Assembly (NCBI RefSeq): GCF_000761215.1
Contig: NZ_CP009438.1
Coordinates: 2,685,501-2,749,500, forward strand
Length of the DNA: 64,000 nucleotides
From: Streptomyces glaucescens
Lineage (GTDB): Bacteria; Actinomycetota; Actinomycetes; Streptomycetales; Streptomycetaceae
Reading direction: 5' to 3'
Part shown: positions 46,260 to 57,364 of the stretch, one piece after another
Numbering within the stretch: position 1 is the stretch's first letter
How the letters are laid out: each line of letters opens with the position of its first letter
Translations under genes and position numbers: made by a program
The notes under the pieces: model-generated
Told to the model about the DNA's origin: nothing
The model's input: the letters and a program-made list of their open reading frames with translations, nothing else
Database searches by the model: none

Positions 46260-46673
46260 CTACCCGCGGCCGGGGAAGAAGATCTTCACCTCGCGCTCGG
46301 CCGACTCCTCGGAGTCGGAGGCATGGATCAGGTTCTCGCGGACGATGACACCGAAGTCACCGCGGATGGAGCCCGGCGCGGCGGCGATCGGGTCGGTCGG
46401 GCCGGCCAGCTGCCGCACTCCCTCGATGACCCGCTCGCCCTCGACGATCATCGCCACGACGGGACCGGAGGACATGAACGCGACGAGCGGCTCGTAGAAC
46501 GGCTTGCCCTTGTGCTCGCCGTAGTGCTGCTCCAGCGTCTCCTGGTCCAGGGTGCGCAGCTCCAGCGCGGTGATCTGCCAGCCGGCCTTCCGCTCGATAC
46601 GGCTGATGATCTCGCCGGTCAAGCCACGACGGACCGCGTCGGGCTTGAGGAGGACGAGGGTGCGCTGGGTCAC
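46260..46673 (-). CDS. ndk: Nucleoside diphosphate kinase
   Basis: 137 aa, normal length. Ndk transfers the gamma phosphate from ATP to other nucleoside diphosphates through a phosphohistidine, here His117 in [41 protein letters not shown] is the N-terminal nucleotide-binding strand. It lies between the DUF4233 gene and mreB on the same strand. Confidence 0.98.
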   Translation of the reverse strand: MTQRTLVLLKPDAVRRGLTGEIISRIERKAGWQITALELRTLDQETLEQHYGEHKGKPFYEPLVAFMSSGPVVAMIVEGERVIEGVRQLAGPTDPIAAAPGSIRGDFGVIVRENLIHASDSEESAEREVKIFFPGRG

Positions 46674-46738
46674 GACGGACTCCTTCGAATCAAGTGGTGC
46701 GGGGTGGACCGAGGCTACAGGGCGCCTCCGGGGCGCCG

Positions 46739-47104
46739 TTACGCAGCGTCAGCCCCAGAAGCTTGGGGAGATTCCGCCTGCGCCGCAAATCGCGCCTTCG
46801 CCTCGTCCACCTTCCTCCCGAAATGCACCGACGCCCACCACAGGGCCGCGAACAGCACGCCCATGAAAAACATCGTCGGCACCACGAAACCGGACGCGAT
46901 CAGCGCGATCTGCAGCGCCCACCCGAGGGCCACCCCGCCCGGCCGGGTCACCAGGCCGCACAGCACCAGGCACAGGAACATCGCGATCCCGCTGACCGTC
47001 CACACCGTCGTCATGGACAGGCCGGGATCCTTCATCGCGACCAGTCCCGCGAAACCGATGATGAAGAACTCGCCGATCAGCGTCGACGAACACAGCGTAC
47101 GCAC
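46739..47104 (-). CDS. DUF4233 membrane protein
   Basis: 121 aa from GTG 47104. Three or four hydrophobic helices are visible ([64 protein letters not shown]), then a charged tail [15 protein letters not shown]4233 proteins are found between folC and ndk in actinobacteria. No function is known. The start lies 6 nt after the folC stop, so the genes are cotranscribed. Confidence 0.88.
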   Translation of the reverse strand: MRTLCSSTLIGEFFIIGFAGLVAMKDPGLSMTTVWTVSGIAMFLCLVLCGLVTRPGGVALGWALQIALIASGFVVPTMFFMGVLFAALWWASVHFGRKVDEAKARFAAQAESPQASGADAA

Positions 47105-47110
47105 GGAAAA

Positions 47111-48625
47111 TCAGCCCTTCCCCAGCAGCAGCCGGGCCTCGCCCACGGTGATCACGGACCCGGTGACCAGCACCCCGCCGCCCGCGAACTCGCCCTCCTC
47201 CTCGGCCAGCGTGATCGCCGCCTCCAGCGCGTCCGGCAGCCGCGGCTCCACCTGCACCCGCTCCTCGCCGAACACCTCCACGGCGATCGCGGCCAGCTCG
47301 TCGGCGTCCATCGCGCGATGGCTGGAGTTCTGCGTGACGACGACCTCGGCGAACACCGGCTCGAACGCCTCCAGCAGCCCGCGCACGTTCTTGTCGCCGC
47401 TCGCGCCCACCACGCCGATCAGCCGGCTGAACTGGAACGCCTCGCCGAGCGCCTCGGCCGTCACCCGCGCCCCGGCCGGATTGTGCGCGGCGTCCAGCAC
47501 GACCGTCGGCGACCGCCGCACCACCTCCAGGCGCCCCGGCGACGACACCGCCGCGAACGCCTTGCGCACCGCGTCGATGTCCAGCGGCTCCGCGCGCTGC
47601 GCGCCCACCCCGAAGAACGCCTCCACCGCGGCCAGCGCCACGGCCGCGTTGTGCGCCTGGTGCGCGCCGTGCAGCGGCAGGTACACCTCGGGGTACTCGC
47701 CGCCCAGTCCGCGCAGCGTCAGCAACTGCCCGCCGACGGCCACCTGCCGGGCCACCACGCCGAACTCCAGGCCCTCCCGGGCCACCGTGGCGTCCACGTC
47801 GACCGCCTTCTTCAGCAGCACCTGCGCCGCGTCCACCGGCTGCTGCGCCAGGATCACGGTCGCGCCCTGCTTGATGATCCCCGACTTCTCGCCGGCGATC
47901 GCGGCGGGCGTGTCGCCCAGCCGGTCCGTGTGGTCCAGGTCGATCGGAGTGACCACGGCGACGTCACCGTCGATGACGTTGGTGGCGTCCCAGGAGCCGC
48001 CCATGCCGACCTCGACGACGGCCACGTCCACCGGCGCGTCCGCGAACGCGGCGTACGCCATGCCCGTGAGCACCTCGAAGAACGACAGCCGGTACTCCTG
48101 CGAGCCGTCGACCATCTCCACGTACGGCTTGATGTCCTGGTACGTCTCGATGAACCGCTCCGCCTGGATCGGCGCGCCGTCCAGACTGATCCGCTCGGTG
48201 ATCGACTGCACGTGCGGGCTCGTGTACCGGCCGGTGCGCAGCTCGAAGGCACCGAGCAGGGCCTCGATCATGCGGGCCGTGGACGTCTTGCCGTTCGTGC
48301 CGGTGATGTGGATCGACGGATACGACCGCTGGGGGTCGCCCAGCACGTCCATCAGCGCGGCGATCCGGCTGACCGACGGCTCCAGCTTGGTCTCGCCCCA
48401 GCGGGTCGCGAGCTCCGCCTCCACCTCGCGCAGCGCCTTGTCGACCTCCGGGTCCTCCGGCCGGGCGGGCACGTCCGCCTCCGGCGGCCCGCCCTGGGTG
48501 CGCAGGGTGCGGCTGCCGGCCTCGATCACCGCGAGGTCGGGATCGCGCTCGGTCTCCGCCTCGATGATCTCGTCGAAGGAGTCCAGCGGGTCGTGGGGCT
48601 CGTTGCTGCCGGGGATGTCGCTCAC
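47111..48625 (-). CDS. folC: Folylpolyglutamate/dihydrofolate synthase
   Basis: 504 aa from GTG 48625. FolC adds glutamate to folates and, if bifunctional, makes dihydrofolate from dihydropteroate. The Mur-ligase-like ATP site is IHITGTNGKTSTARMIEALL near residue 105, followed by VGMGGSWDATNVIDGDVAVVTPIDLDHTD and the C-terminal LDAAHNPAGARVTAEAL. About 80 residues of acidic low-complexity sequence precede the conserved fold; homologues commonly begin later, but GTGAGCGACATC has reasonable context. It is followed closely by the DUF4233 gene; valS is upstream. Confidence 0.95.
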   Translation of the reverse strand: MSDIPGSNEPHDPLDSFDEIIEAETERDPDLAVIEAGSRTLRTQGGPPEADVPARPEDPEVDKALREVEAELATRWGETKLEPSVSRIAALMDVLGDPQRSYPSIHITGTNGKTSTARMIEALLGAFELRTGRYTSPHVQSITERISLDGAPIQAERFIETYQDIKPYVEMVDGSQEYRLSFFEVLTGMAYAAFADAPVDVAVVEVGMGGSWDATNVIDGDVAVVTPIDLDHTDRLGDTPAAIAGEKSGIIKQGATVILAQQPVDAAQVLLKKAVDVDATVAREGLEFGVVARQVAVGGQLLTLRGLGGEYPEVYLPLHGAHQAHNAAVALAAVEAFFGVGAQRAEPLDIDAVRKAFAAVSSPGRLEVVRRSPTVVLDAAHNPAGARVTAEALGEAFQFSRLIGVVGASGDKNVRGLLEAFEPVFAEVVVTQNSSHRAMDADELAAIAVEVFGEERVQVEPRLPDALEAAITLAEEEGEFAGGGVLVTGSVITVGEARLLLGKG

Positions 48626-48791
48626 GAGGCCAGTCTACGGAGCGGCGGGGACGACGGCCGGGGGTGGCTTGCCCTCGCCGTCCGGCCGCGGGCCGTCCGG
48701 GGTCGCCCGCGCGGGCCCCCGCGCCCCCGGAGACCGGCCAAGGCCCCCGGCGCCCTGTCGGCACCGAGGGCCTCCGGCCCCGTACGAACGC

Positions 48792-51416
48792 TCACGCCGG
48801 CGGCAGCTTCTCCAGCTGGGCGGTGATCCGGGCGATGTCCTCCTCGGCCTTGGCGAGCCGGGTGCGGATCTTCTCCACGACCGGCTCGGGCGCCTTGCCG
48901 AGGAACGCCTCGTTGCCGAGCTTGGCCGTGGCCTGGGCCTTCTCCTTCTCGGCGGCGGCCAGGTCCTTGGCGAGCCGCTTGCGCTCGGCGGCCACGTCGA
49001 TCACACCGGACAGGTCCAGCGCCACCTCGACGCCCGCCACCGGCAGGGTCGCCGTCGCCGAGAAGCCCTCGCCCTCCGGCTGGAGGCGCAGCAGCTGGCG
49101 GATGGCGGCCTCGTGCGGCGCGAGGGCCGTGCCGTCGAGGGACAGCCGGGCCGGGACCCGCTGGCCGGGCTGGAGCCCCTGGTCGGCGCGGAAGCGGCGG
49201 ACCTCGGTGATGACGGACTGGAGGGTGTCGATCTCCCGTTCGGCGTCGGCGTCACGGAAGCCGCTGTCCGCGGGCCACTCGGCGATGACGACGGACTCGC
49301 CGCCGGTCAGCGTGGTCCACAGGGTCTCCGTCACGAACGGCACGACCGGGTGCAGGAGCCGCAGGGTGACGTCCAGGACCTCGCCCAGGACCCGCTTGCT
49401 GACCTCGGCCGGCTCGCCGCCCGCCTGGAAGGTGGTCTTGGACAGCTCGACGTACCAGTCGAAGACCTCGTCCCAGGCGAAGTGGAACAGCGCGTCGGAG
49501 AGCTTCGCGAACTGGTAGTCCTCGTAGTACGCGTCGACCTCGGCGACCACCGAGTTCAGCCGGGACAGGATCCACCGGTCCGTGGACGACATCCTCGACG
49601 CGTCCGGCAGCGGGCCCTCGACCGTCGCGCCGTTCATCAGCGCGAAGCGGGTGGCGTTCCAGATCTTGTTGGCGAAGTTGCGGGAGCCCTGGACCCAGTC
49701 CTCGCCGATCGGCACGTCCACGCCCGGGTTGGCGCCGCGCGCCAGGGTGAACCGGAGCGCGTCGGAGCCGTACTTGTCCATCCAGTCCAGCGGGTTGACG
49801 ACGTTCCCGAAGGACTTCGACATCTTCTTGCCGTTCTGGTCACGGACCATGCCGTGCAGGGCGATGGTGTGGAACGGCGGGGTGCCGTCCATGGCGTAGA
49901 GGCCGAACATCATCATCCGGGCGACCCAGAAGAAGAGGATGTCGTAGCCGGTGACCAGGACGGAGTTCGGGTAGAACTTCGCGAGCGAGTCGGTCCGCTC
50001 GGGCCAGCCGAGCGTGGAGAACGGCCACAGACCCGAGGAGAACCAGGTGTCGAGGACGTCGGAGTCCTGGTGCCAGCCCTCGCCGGACGGCGGCTCCTCG
50101 TCCGGTCCGACGCAGACGACCTCGCCGTCGGGGCCGTACCAGACCGGGATGCGGTGGCCCCACCACAGCTGGCGCGAGATGCACCAGTCGTGCAGGTTGT
50201 CCACCCAGTCGAAGTACCGCTTCTCCATCTCCTGCGGGTGGATCTTCACCTTGCCGTCACGGACGGCGTCGCCGGCGGCCTTCGCCAGCGGGCCGACCTT
50301 GACCCACCACTGCATCGACAGGCGCGGCTCGATCGTCGTCTTGCAGCGCGAGCAGTGGCCCACCGAGTGGACGTACGGCCGCTTCTCGGCGACGATCCGG
50401 CCCTCGGCGCGCAGCGCGGCGACGATGGCGGAGCGGGCCTCCAGGCGGTCCAGGCCCTGGAAGGGGCCGTGCGCGGTGATGACGGCGTGCTCGTCCATGA
50501 CGGTGATGGACGGCAGGTCGTGCCGCTGGCCGATCTCGAAGTCGTTCGGGTCGTGCGCCGGGGTCACCTTGACGGCGCCGGTGCCGAACTCCGGGTCGAC
50601 GTGGGTGTCCGCGACGACCGGGATGGAGCGGTCGGTGAGCGGCAGCTTGATGAGCTTGCCGACCAGGTGCCGGTACCGCTCGTCGTCGGGATGGACGGCC
50701 ACCGCCGTGTCACCCAGCATGGTCTCGGCACGGGTCGTGGCGACGACGATGGTGTCGTCCCCGTCGCCGTACTTCATGGAGACCAGCTCGCCGTCGTCGT
50801 CCTGGTACTCGACCTCGATGTCCGAGATCGCGGTCAGACAGCGGGGGCACCAGTTGATGATGCGCTCGGCGCGGTAGATCAGCTCGTCGTCGTAGAGCCG
50901 CTTGAAGATGGTCTGGACGGCCTGGGACAGCCCCTCGTCCATGGTGAACCGCTCGCGCGACCACGCGACGCCGTCACCGAGGCGCTTCATCTGGCCGGAG
51001 ATCTGCCCGCCGGACTCGGCCTTCCACTGCCAGACGCGCTCGACGAAGGCCTCCCGGCCCAGGTCGTGCCGCGACTTGCCCTCCTTCGCCAGCTCCCGCT
51101 CGACGACGTTCTGGGTGGCGATGCCCGCGTGGTCCATGCCCGGCTGCCACAGCGTCTCGTAGCCCTGCATCCGCTTGCGGCGGGTCAGCGCGTCGATGAG
51201 CGTGTGCTCGAACGCGTGCCCGAGGTGCAGGCTGCCGGTGACGTTCGGCGGCGGGATGACGACGGTGAACGGCGGCTTGTCGCTCTTCGCGTCCGCCTCG
51301 AAGTAACCCCGCTCTACCCAGCGCTCGTACAGCGTCCCCTCTACCTCGGCCGGCGTGTACTGGGTCGGCAGTTCGGTGGTGGTCGCTGGCGGCTGCTGCT
51401 GAGTGTTCTCGGTCAC
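48792..51416 (-). CDS. valS: Valyl-tRNA synthetase
   Basis: 874 aa, a usual length. It charges tRNA-Val. The class I motifs are [22 protein letters not shown] (HLGH near residue 63) and [14 protein letters not shown] near 529. The editing domain contains [35 protein letters not shown] and [19 protein letters not shown] are the cysteine pairs common to this enzyme. A C-terminal coiled coil ([20 protein letters not shown]) binds tRNA. GTG start at 51416. The leader has no obvious T-box. Confidence 0.98.
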   Translation of the reverse strand: MTENTQQQPPATTTELPTQYTPAEVEGTLYERWVERGYFEADAKSDKPPFTVVIPPPNVTGSLHLGHAFEHTLIDALTRRKRMQGYETLWQPGMDHAGIATQNVVERELAKEGKSRHDLGREAFVERVWQWKAESGGQISGQMKRLGDGVAWSRERFTMDEGLSQAVQTIFKRLYDDELIYRAERIINWCPRCLTAISDIEVEYQDDDGELVSMKYGDGDDTIVVATTRAETMLGDTAVAVHPDDERYRHLVGKLIKLPLTDRSIPVVADTHVDPEFGTGAVKVTPAHDPNDFEIGQRHDLPSITVMDEHAVITAHGPFQGLDRLEARSAIVAALRAEGRIVAEKRPYVHSVGHCSRCKTTIEPRLSMQWWVKVGPLAKAAGDAVRDGKVKIHPQEMEKRYFDWVDNLHDWCISRQLWWGHRIPVWYGPDGEVVCVGPDEEPPSGEGWHQDSDVLDTWFSSGLWPFSTLGWPERTDSLAKFYPNSVLVTGYDILFFWVARMMMFGLYAMDGTPPFHTIALHGMVRDQNGKKMSKSFGNVVNPLDWMDKYGSDALRFTLARGANPGVDVPIGEDWVQGSRNFANKIWNATRFALMNGATVEGPLPDASRMSSTDRWILSRLNSVVAEVDAYYEDYQFAKLSDALFHFAWDEVFDWYVELSKTTFQAGGEPAEVSKRVLGEVLDVTLRLLHPVVPFVTETLWTTLTGGESVVIAEWPADSGFRDADAEREIDTLQSVITEVRRFRADQGLQPGQRVPARLSLDGTALAPHEAAIRQLLRLQPEGEGFSATATLPVAGVEVALDLSGVIDVAAERKRLAKDLAAAEKEKAQATAKLGNEAFLGKAPEPVVEKIRTRLAKAEEDIARITAQLEKLPPA

Positions 51417-51552
51417 GGGCTCAGTTTAGGGGTGTCACGGCACGGTCCCGAAACCCGATTCCTTCGTAACAGTGCGCACCCCGGTGCGCTGGGTTCCCGC
51501 CACCTGGGCCAGGATGTCAGGTACGCATAAGCATCTGGAGGGGAACCCAGTA

Positions 51553-52485
51553 ATGAGCTACAACCAGCCGGGCCCGTACGGCGGGCAGCCCCAGCAGCCC
51601 GGACCGTACGGTCAGCCGGGCCCCTACGGCCAGCAGCCGCAGGCACCCCAGCCCGGCTACGGCTACCCCCAGCAGGCCCCCGCCCAGCCTGGTTACGGCT
51701 ACCCGCAGCAGGCCCCGCAGGGCGTCCCGCCGCAGCAGCCGCCCTACGGCCAGGCCCCCTACGGCGCGCCCCAGCCCCCGGTCCCGGCCGGCGGCAAGAA
51801 GAAGACCGGCCTGGTCATCGGCGCGGTCGCGGTCGTCGCGGCCATCGCGGTCGGCGCGTACTTCGTCCTCTCCGGCGGCAGCGGCGGCACCTCGGACGTC
51901 GCCGACGACGGCCCCCACAAGCTGACCACGCCGGCGACGGTGCTCGGCGAGTACAAGAAGTCCGAGGGCGCCGACAGCGGCAGCGGGTTCGACGAGAGCG
52001 ACGTCAAGGAAGCCGAGAAGCACGGCGTCAAGAACGCCCAGGACGTCCAGGCCACCTACCAGGTGGAGGACAAGAACAACCCGCTCGCCATGAAGATGCT
52101 CAACTTCATCGGTGTCTACGGTGAGATCGAGGACCCCGAGAAGACCGTCGACGCGATGTTCGCGGAGATGAAGAAGAGCGCCGCCGAGGAGCCGGAGGAG
52201 GGTCAGCTTGTCGGCTCCCCGCAGGCCTACAGCCCGAGCAGCCTCGACGGCGCGGTCCTCAAGTGCCAGGAGACCCAGATCAAGAGCGGCGCCCCGTCGT
52301 CGTCCGACACCCCGACCGGGCCCAGCCAGATCAGCATGCCGGTGTGCATCTGGGGCGACCACAGCACGCTGGGCATCGTGATCCACGTCGACATGGCCGA
52401 CGCGATGTCCGGCAAGCCGGCCGACCTGGCGGCCAGCGCCGAGGTCGCGGCGAAGTTCCGCAAGGAAGTCCGCGTCAAGGCCTGA
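51553..52485 (+). CDS. Anchored extracytoplasmic protein with Pro/Gln/Tyr-rich cytosolic head
   Basis: 310 aa from ATG 51553, preceded by GGAGGGGAA. Residues 1-85 repeat PYGQ/PGYGYPQQAP units, followed by a KKK cluster and one membrane helix (LVIGAVAVVAAIAVGAYFVLS) near 90-110. About 200 residues outside the membrane contain two cysteines (LKCQETQ, PVCIWGD) that may form a disulfide. There is no known catalytic motif. It is the only plus-strand gene between tRNA-Ala and tRNA-Gly regions here besides the M48 gene and stands alone, convergent with clpX. Proteins of this layout are numerous in Streptomyces; function unknown. Confidence 0.8.
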   Translation: MSYNQPGPYGGQPQQPGPYGQPGPYGQQPQAPQPGYGYPQQAPAQPGYGYPQQAPQGVPPQQPPYGQAPYGAPQPPVPAGGKKKTGLVIGAVAVVAAIAVGAYFVLSGGSGGTSDVADDGPHKLTTPATVLGEYKKSEGADSGSGFDESDVKEAEKHGVKNAQDVQATYQVEDKNNPLAMKMLNFIGVYGEIEDPEKTVDAMFAEMKKSAAEEPEEGQLVGSPQAYSPSSLDGAVLKCQETQIKSGAPSSSDTPTGPSQISMPVCIWGDHSTLGIVIHVDMADAMSGKPADLAASAEVAAKFRKEVRVKA

Positions 52486-52512
52486 CGCCCTGCCGGACGG
52501 CAGGTGACGTGC

Positions 52513-52546
52513 GAAGGGGCCCCGGTCGGTCGACCGGGGCCCCTTC
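52513..52546. terminator. Bidirectional terminator between the 51553 gene and clpX
   Basis: GAAGGGGCCCCGGTC and its exact complement GACCGGGGCCCCTTC form a 15-bp stem with a 4-nt loop, midway between two convergent genes. The plus strand continues TCTCGTG. Confidence 0.85.
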
Positions 52547-52587
52547 TCTCGTGCGCTTCCCGTGCGCTTCCCCTGCGCGCGGCGGCG

Positions 52588-53871
52588 TTACGCCGTCTTC
52601 TGCTCGCCCGTGCCCCGGCCCCGCGAATCCCGGGGGATCAGGGTGGGGTTGACGTTGGAGAGGACCACGTCGGCGGTGATGACGACGCGGGCCACGTCCT
52701 TGCGGGAGGGGACCTCGTACATGACGCCCTGGAGGACTTCCTCCATGATGGCGCGCAGGCCGCGGGCGCCGGTCTGGCGGAGGATGGCCTGGTCGGCGAT
52801 GGCCTCCAGGGCCTCGCGCTCGAAGTCCAGCTCCACGCCGTCGAGTTCGAACAGGCGCTGGTACTGCTTGACCAGGGCGTTGCGGGGCTCGACGAGGATC
52901 TTCAGGAGTGCTTCGCGGTCGAGGTTGTGGACCGAGGTGATGACCGGGAGGCGGCCGATGAACTCGGGGATCATGCCGAACTTGACCAGGTCCTCCGGCA
53001 TGACGTCCTCGAACTGGTCCTTGGACTCGAGTTCCCGCTTGGAGCGGATCGTCGCGCCGAAGCCGATGCCCTTGGCGCCCGCCCGGGACTCGATGATCTT
53101 CTCCAGGCCGGCGAAGGCACCGCCCACGATGAACAGGACGTTCGTCGTGTCGATCTGGATGAACTCCTGGTGCGGGTGCTTGCGGCCGCCCTGCGGCGGG
53201 ACCGACGCCGTGGTGCCCTCGAGGATCTTCAGCAGGGCCTGCTGGACGCCCTCGCCGGAGACGTCACGGGTGATCGACGGGTTCTCGCTTTTGCGGGCGA
53301 CCTTGTCGATCTCGTCGATGTAGATGATGCCGGTCTCGGCCTTCTTGACGTCGTAGTCGGCGGCCTGGATCAGCTTCAGGAGGATGTTCTCCACGTCCTC
53401 GCCGACGTAGCCCGCCTCCGTGAGCGCCGTGGCGTCGGCGATCGCGAACGGGACGTTCAGCATGCGGGCGAGGGTCTGCGCGAGGAGCGTCTTGCCGGAG
53501 CCGGTGGGGCCCAGCAGCAGGATGTTGGACTTCGCCAGCTCGATGGCGTCCTCGCGGCCGCCGCCGCCGTTCTCCCCGGCCTGGACCCGCTTGTAGTGGT
53601 TGTAGACCGCGACGGAGAGGGCCTTCTTCGCGGCCTCCTGGCCGACGACGTACCCCTCGAGGAACTCGTAGATCTCCCGCGGCTTGGGGAGCTCCTCCCA
53701 GCGCACCTCGCTGGTCTCCGCGAGCTCTTCCTCGATGATCTCGTTGCAGAGATCGATGCACTCGTCGCAGATGTACACACCGGGGCCTGCGATGAGCTTC
53801 TTGACCTGCTTCTGGCTCTTGCCGCAGAACGAGCACTTGAGCAGATCGCCGCCGTCACCGATGCGTGCCAC
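52588..53871 (-). CDS. clpX: ATP-dependent Clp protease ATP-binding subunit ClpX
   Basis: 427 aa from GTG 53871 with GAAGGGGAAG upstream. ClpX unfolds tagged proteins and feeds them into ClpP. The N-terminal zinc domain has four cysteines (CSFCGKS and CDECIDLC, residues 13-43). The AAA+ core has Walker A GPTGSGKT near 120, Walker [10 protein letters not shown] near 187, the pore motif GYVGEDVE, sensor and arginine-finger region IGRLPVITS. The ClpP-binding loop IGF appears in [10 protein letters not shown]. It follows clpP1-clpP2 with a 170-nt gap and may have its own promoter. Confidence 0.98.
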   Translation of the reverse strand: MARIGDGGDLLKCSFCGKSQKQVKKLIAGPGVYICDECIDLCNEIIEEELAETSEVRWEELPKPREIYEFLEGYVVGQEAAKKALSVAVYNHYKRVQAGENGGGGREDAIELAKSNILLLGPTGSGKTLLAQTLARMLNVPFAIADATALTEAGYVGEDVENILLKLIQAADYDVKKAETGIIYIDEIDKVARKSENPSITRDVSGEGVQQALLKILEGTTASVPPQGGRKHPHQEFIQIDTTNVLFIVGGAFAGLEKIIESRAGAKGIGFGATIRSKRELESKDQFEDVMPEDLVKFGMIPEFIGRLPVITSVHNLDREALLKILVEPRNALVKQYQRLFELDGVELDFEREALEAIADQAILRQTGARGLRAIMEEVLQGVMYEVPSRKDVARVVITADVVLSNVNPTLIPRDSRGRGTGEQKTA

Positions 53872-54041
53872 GGTGTGCTTCCCCTTCGCCTGGGAGTCGT
53901 CTGGACGCGGGCGTCCAGCGGCTCCTCGTGCTGCCTTATGTCCGACGGTACCTTGCCGAGCCCCCCGTTCGGGCCCCCCTTGGCGCGGTTCACTTCCACG
54001 TGCACTGTGCCAAGGGGCGGCACATCCTAACGGTGTCCGCG

Positions 54042-54722
54042 TCAGCGGACCGCGGCGTTGTTCATCTTGCGGGTCGAGATGATCTGGTCGATCAGCCCGT
54101 ACTCCAGCGCGTCCTCGGCCGTGAGGATCTTGTCGCGCTCGATGTCCTCGCGGATCTTCTCGATCGGCCGGGTGGAGTGCTTGGCCAGCATCTCCTCCAG
54201 CTGGGAGCGCATCCGCAGGATCTCGTTGGCGGCGATCTCCAGGTCGGAGACCTGACCGCGGCCGGTCTCGCTGTACGGCTGGTGGATCAGCACGCGGGCG
54301 TTCGGCAGCGCCATGCGCTTGCCCGGCGTGCCGGCGGCCAGCAGCACGGCCGCGGCGGAGGCCGCCTGGCCCATGCAGACCGTCTGGATGTCGGGCTTGA
54401 CGAACTGCATCGTGTCGTAGATCGCCGTCAGCGCGGTGAAGGAGCCGCCGGGGCTGTTGATGTAGACCGAGATGTCCCGGTCGGGGTCCATCGACTCCAG
54501 GCACAGCAGCTGCGCCATGACGTCGTTGGCGGAGGCGTCGTCGATCTGCACGCCGAGGAAGATCACCCGCTCCTCGAAGAGCTTCGCGTACGGGTCGTAC
54601 TCGCGGATGCCCTGGGAGGTGCGCTCGACGAAACGCGGGATGACGTAGCGGGACTCGGCCGTGGGGCCGGTGTACTCGGCGCGCGCGGGGCCGTAGAGGC
54701 CGCTGCCGGGGAAGTCGTTCAC
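54042..54722 (-). CDS. clpP2: ATP-dependent Clp protease proteolytic subunit (ClpP2)
   Basis: 226 aa from GTG 54722. Serine protease: the nucleophile is in [18 protein letters not shown], the histidine in [10 protein letters not shown] and the aspartate in [20 protein letters not shown] propeptide of about 25 residues precedes YVIPRFVE. In Streptomyces ClpP1 and ClpP2 form a mixed tetradecamer. The gene is second in the clpP1-clpP2 operon, 99 nt after clpP1. Confidence 0.97.
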   Translation of the reverse strand: MNDFPGSGLYGPARAEYTGPTAESRYVIPRFVERTSQGIREYDPYAKLFEERVIFLGVQIDDASANDVMAQLLCLESMDPDRDISVYINSPGGSFTALTAIYDTMQFVKPDIQTVCMGQAASAAAVLLAAGTPGKRMALPNARVLIHQPYSETGRGQVSDLEIAANEILRMRSQLEEMLAKHSTRPIEKIREDIERDKILTAEDALEYGLIDQIISTRKMNNAAVR

Positions 54723-54821
54723 GGTGTCTCCTGGAAAGGGGCTGGGGCGGTGGCTGGGCTGCGAGGGGGCCGTCGGGCCCCGCCGGGGGCCGTCAGGGCC
54801 GGTGTGGGGCCGCTACGGCCC

Positions 54822-55445
54822 TCAGGAGCCCGCCCCGGTGCCGCCGCCGCCCGGCATGCCGGCGGCCGTGGCGATGACGTCGTCGATGAGGCCGTACTCC
54901 TTGGCCTCGTACGCGTCGAACCAGCGGTCGCGGTCCGAGTCGCGGGTGATCTGCTCGACGGACTGGCCGGTGTGCTGCGCCGTGAGCTCCGCCATGCGCT
55001 TCTTCGTGTGCAGCAGCCGCTCGGCGTGGATCTTGATGTCCGAGGCCGAGCCCGCCAGGCCGGCGGAGGGCTGGTGGATCAGGATCTCGGCGTTCGGCAG
55101 GGCGAACCGCTTGCCGGGAGTGCCCGCGCTGAGCAGGAACTGGCCCATGGACGCCGCGAGGCCCATGGCGATCGTCACCACGTCGTTCTTGATGTACTGC
55201 ATGGTGTCGTAGATCGCCATGCCCGCCGTGATCGAACCACCGGGGCTGTTGATGTAGAGGAAGATGTCCTTGTCCGGGTCGGCGGCAAGGAGCAGCAGCT
55301 GCGCGGTGATCTTGTTGGCGATGTCGTCGTCGACCGGCTGGCCGAGGAAGATGATCCGCTCGCCGAGCAGCCGGTTGTAGACCTGGTCGCCGAGGCCACC
55401 ACCGATGGAAGGCTCGCCGGCGGCGGAGGGCATCAGATTCGTCAC
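54822..55445 (-). CDS. clpP1: ATP-dependent Clp protease proteolytic subunit (ClpP1)
   Basis: 207 aa from GTG 55445 ([17 protein letters not shown] in mature form), close to the S. coelicolor ClpP1. The catalytic serine is in [17 protein letters not shown], the histidine in [11 protein letters not shown] and the aspartate in [22 protein letters not shown]. It ends in a glycine-rich tail. ClpP1 is needed for normal aerial development in Streptomyces. A ClgR-type operator lies about 106 nt upstream, so stress-type activation is expected. Confidence 0.97.
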   Translation of the reverse strand: MTNLMPSAAGEPSIGGGLGDQVYNRLLGERIIFLGQPVDDDIANKITAQLLLLAADPDKDIFLYINSPGGSITAGMAIYDTMQYIKNDVVTIAMGLAASMGQFLLSAGTPGKRFALPNAEILIHQPSAGLAGSASDIKIHAERLLHTKKRMAELTAQHTGQSVEQITRDSDRDRWFDAYEAKEYGLIDDVIATAAGMPGGGGTGAGS

Positions 55446-55550
55446 GTATCCACCTGCTCGTCTTACGACGGCGCCGGGCCGTCTCACGTGTACTACGTAT
55501 TCATGGACCCTAACGCCGTGTCCCCCCGGGGGAATCCCGGTAATGGGGGT

Positions 55551-55564
55551 GTTCGCCGGGGGCG
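55551..55564. promoter_or_regulatory. Candidate ClgR operator upstream of clpP1
   Basis: GTTCGCCGGGGGCG matches, at every fixed position, the Streptomyces ClgR consensus GTTCGCYNNRNGCG as I remember it. ClgR activates clpP1-clpP2, clpC and lon. The site ends 106 nt before the clpP1 start. Confidence 0.7.
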
Positions 55565-55635
55565 TAGCGCCGTGTGGGCCGTGGTGGGCGGCGGGGCGCG
55601 GGTCCGCCGTGGTCAGCGCGCCCCCGGCGTACGGC

Positions 55636-55672
55636 GACGGGCCCCGGGGGCACAGCGCTCCCGGGGCCCGTC
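55636..55672 (-). terminator. Terminator of tig
   Basis: GACGGGCCCCGGG (55636-55648) and CCCGGGGCCCGTC (55660-55672) form a perfect 13-bp stem 26 nt beyond the tig stop codon. Confidence 0.75.
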
Positions 55673-55698
55673 CTGTGTCATCGGAGGTGCCGTACGGC

Positions 55699-57090
55699 TC
55701 AGCCCTCGGACTTCTCCTCGGCGGCGGCCTCGGAGGTCTCGGCGGCGGCCGGCTCGGCGGCCTCGTCCTCGTCCTCGTCCTCGTCGGACAGGTCGATGAC
55801 CTCGCCGTTGGTGTCCTTGACCGTGGCCTTCTCGACCACGACGGCCAGCGCCTTGCCGCGGGCGACCTCACCGACGAGCAGCGGGACCTGGCCCTGCTCG
55901 ACGACGGCCTGGGCGAACTGGTCGGGGGACATGCCGGAGGAGGCGGCACGCCGCATGAGGTGCTCGGTGAGCTCCTCCTGGTTGACGTTCAGCTTCTCCT
56001 GCTTGACCAGCTCGTCGAGCACGAACTGGGTCTTGATGCCCTTGACCGCGGCCTCGCGGGTCTCGTTCTCGAACTCCTCGGCGGTCTTGCCCTGGAGCTC
56101 CAGGTACTTGTCGAGGGTGAGGCCCATCTGGCCGAGCTGGTGGTGCTCCAGGTTGTGCTTGCGGGTGTTGATCTCGTCCTCGAGCAGCTTCTCGGGGACC
56201 GGGACCTCGACCAGCTCCAGGAGCTTCTCCAGGACGCGCTCCTGCGCCTGGGTGGCCTGGTCGAACTGCTTCATGTTCTCCAGGCGCTTGCGGCTGTCGG
56301 CCTTCAGCTCGTCCAGGGTGTCGAACTCGGAGGCCATCTGCGCGAACTCGTCGTCCAGCTCGGGCAGCTCGCGCTTGGCGACCTGGGTGACCTTGACGGT
56401 GACCTCGGCCTCCTTGCCGGCCGCGGAGCCGCCCTTCAGCTCGGAGGTGAAGGTGGCCTCGCCACCGGCCTCCAGGCCCTTCACGGCGTCGTCGATGCCG
56501 TCGAGCAGCTCGCCGGAGCCGATCGTGTAGGAGACGCCGTTGGCGACGCCGTCCTCCAGGACCTCGCCCTCGACCTTGGCCTCCAGGTCGACGGTGACCA
56601 CGTCGCCGTCCTCGGCGGCGCGCTCGACCGGGGTGGTGGAGGCGAAGCGCTCGCGCAGCTGCTCGACCGACTTCTCGACGTCCTCGTCGGTGACCTCGAC
56701 GGCGTCGACCTCGACCTCGATGCCGGAGTAGTCCGGGATCTCGATCGCCGGGCGGACGTCGACCTCGGCGGTGAAGTTCAGCGTCTCGCCGTCCTTCAGC
56801 TCCGTGATGTCGACCTCGGGCTGGCCGAGGACGTTCAGCTCGGCCTCGTTGACCGCCTCCGTGTAGAACTTCGGAAGCGCGTCGTTGACGGCCTCCTCCA
56901 GCACGGCGCCACGGCCGAACCGCTGGTCGATGACCCGGGCGGGAATCTTGCCCTTGCGGAAGCCCTTCACCGTGACCTGCTGGTTGATCTTCTTGTACGC
57001 CGCGTCGAGGCTGTCCTTGAGCTCCTCGAAGGGCACCTCGACAGTGAGCCGAACCCGGGTCGGGTTCAGGTTCTCCACGGCGCTCTTCAC
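55699..57090 (-). CDS. tig: Trigger factor
   Basis: 463 aa from GTG 57090 with AAGGAGA 7 nt upstream. Trigger factor is the ribosome-bound chaperone that meets nascent chains. The ribosome-binding signature is GFRKGKIP near residue 45. A peptidyl-prolyl isomerase (FKBP) domain with [16 protein letters not shown] follows near 155, then the helical substrate-binding region. The tail is strongly acidic ([18 protein letters not shown]), as common in actinobacteria. It lies upstream of clpP1 in the same direction, but a terminator separates them. Confidence 0.97.
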   Translation of the reverse strand: MKSAVENLNPTRVRLTVEVPFEELKDSLDAAYKKINQQVTVKGFRKGKIPARVIDQRFGRGAVLEEAVNDALPKFYTEAVNEAELNVLGQPEVDITELKDGETLNFTAEVDVRPAIEIPDYSGIEVEVDAVEVTDEDVEKSVEQLRERFASTTPVERAAEDGDVVTVDLEAKVEGEVLEDGVANGVSYTIGSGELLDGIDDAVKGLEAGGEATFTSELKGGSAAGKEAEVTVKVTQVAKRELPELDDEFAQMASEFDTLDELKADSRKRLENMKQFDQATQAQERVLEKLLELVEVPVPEKLLEDEINTRKHNLEHHQLGQMGLTLDKYLELQGKTAEEFENETREAAVKGIKTQFVLDELVKQEKLNVNQEELTEHLMRRAASSGMSPDQFAQAVVEQGQVPLLVGEVARGKALAVVVEKATVKDTNGEVIDLSDEDEDEDEAAEPAAAETSEAAAEEKSEG

Positions 57091-57290
57091 GGTTCGGTCT
57101 CCTTGTGGCTGACTTCTCGGGTTCTGCCGGAGCCAGACTGGTCCGGCGGATTTCGCCGCCCGGAGGAGTTCGAGGCCGCTAGGCCGGACACACGGGCGTG
57201 CAGCTTGCATAGTAACGGCAGCGGGTACACGGCCCAAAAGGCGATCATCCGCGGAGGCGGGGACGATCACTCCAGGTGATCAGCCGGTGG

Positions 57291-57364
57291 TCGGGGTGGC
57301 GGGATTTGAACCCACGGCCTTCCGCTCCCAAAGCGGACGCGCTACCAAGCTGCGCCACACCCCG
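57291..57364 (-). tRNA. tRNA-Pro (anticodon TGG)
   Basis: 74 nt without encoded CCA. Acceptor CGGGGTG pairs with CACCCCG; the D-arm is GCGCAGCTTGGTAGCGC; the anticodon stem TCCGC/GCGGA closes loop TTTGGGA, anticodon TGG; T-arm GTGGGTTCAAATCCCGC. An inverted repeat GATCAC/GTGATC at 57265-57281 lies just past the 3' end. Confidence 0.97.

Noticed and set aside
48730..48785. Terminator for valS
   Set aside because: AGGCCC/GGGCCT arms exist, but the stem is interrupted and no U run follows; support was too weak to list it.
46080..51530. An 1816-codon open frame on the plus strand
   Set aside because: It runs antisense to ndk, folC and valS, is rich in Arg/Pro/Gly/Ala as expected of a high-GC shadow frame, and matches no protein family.
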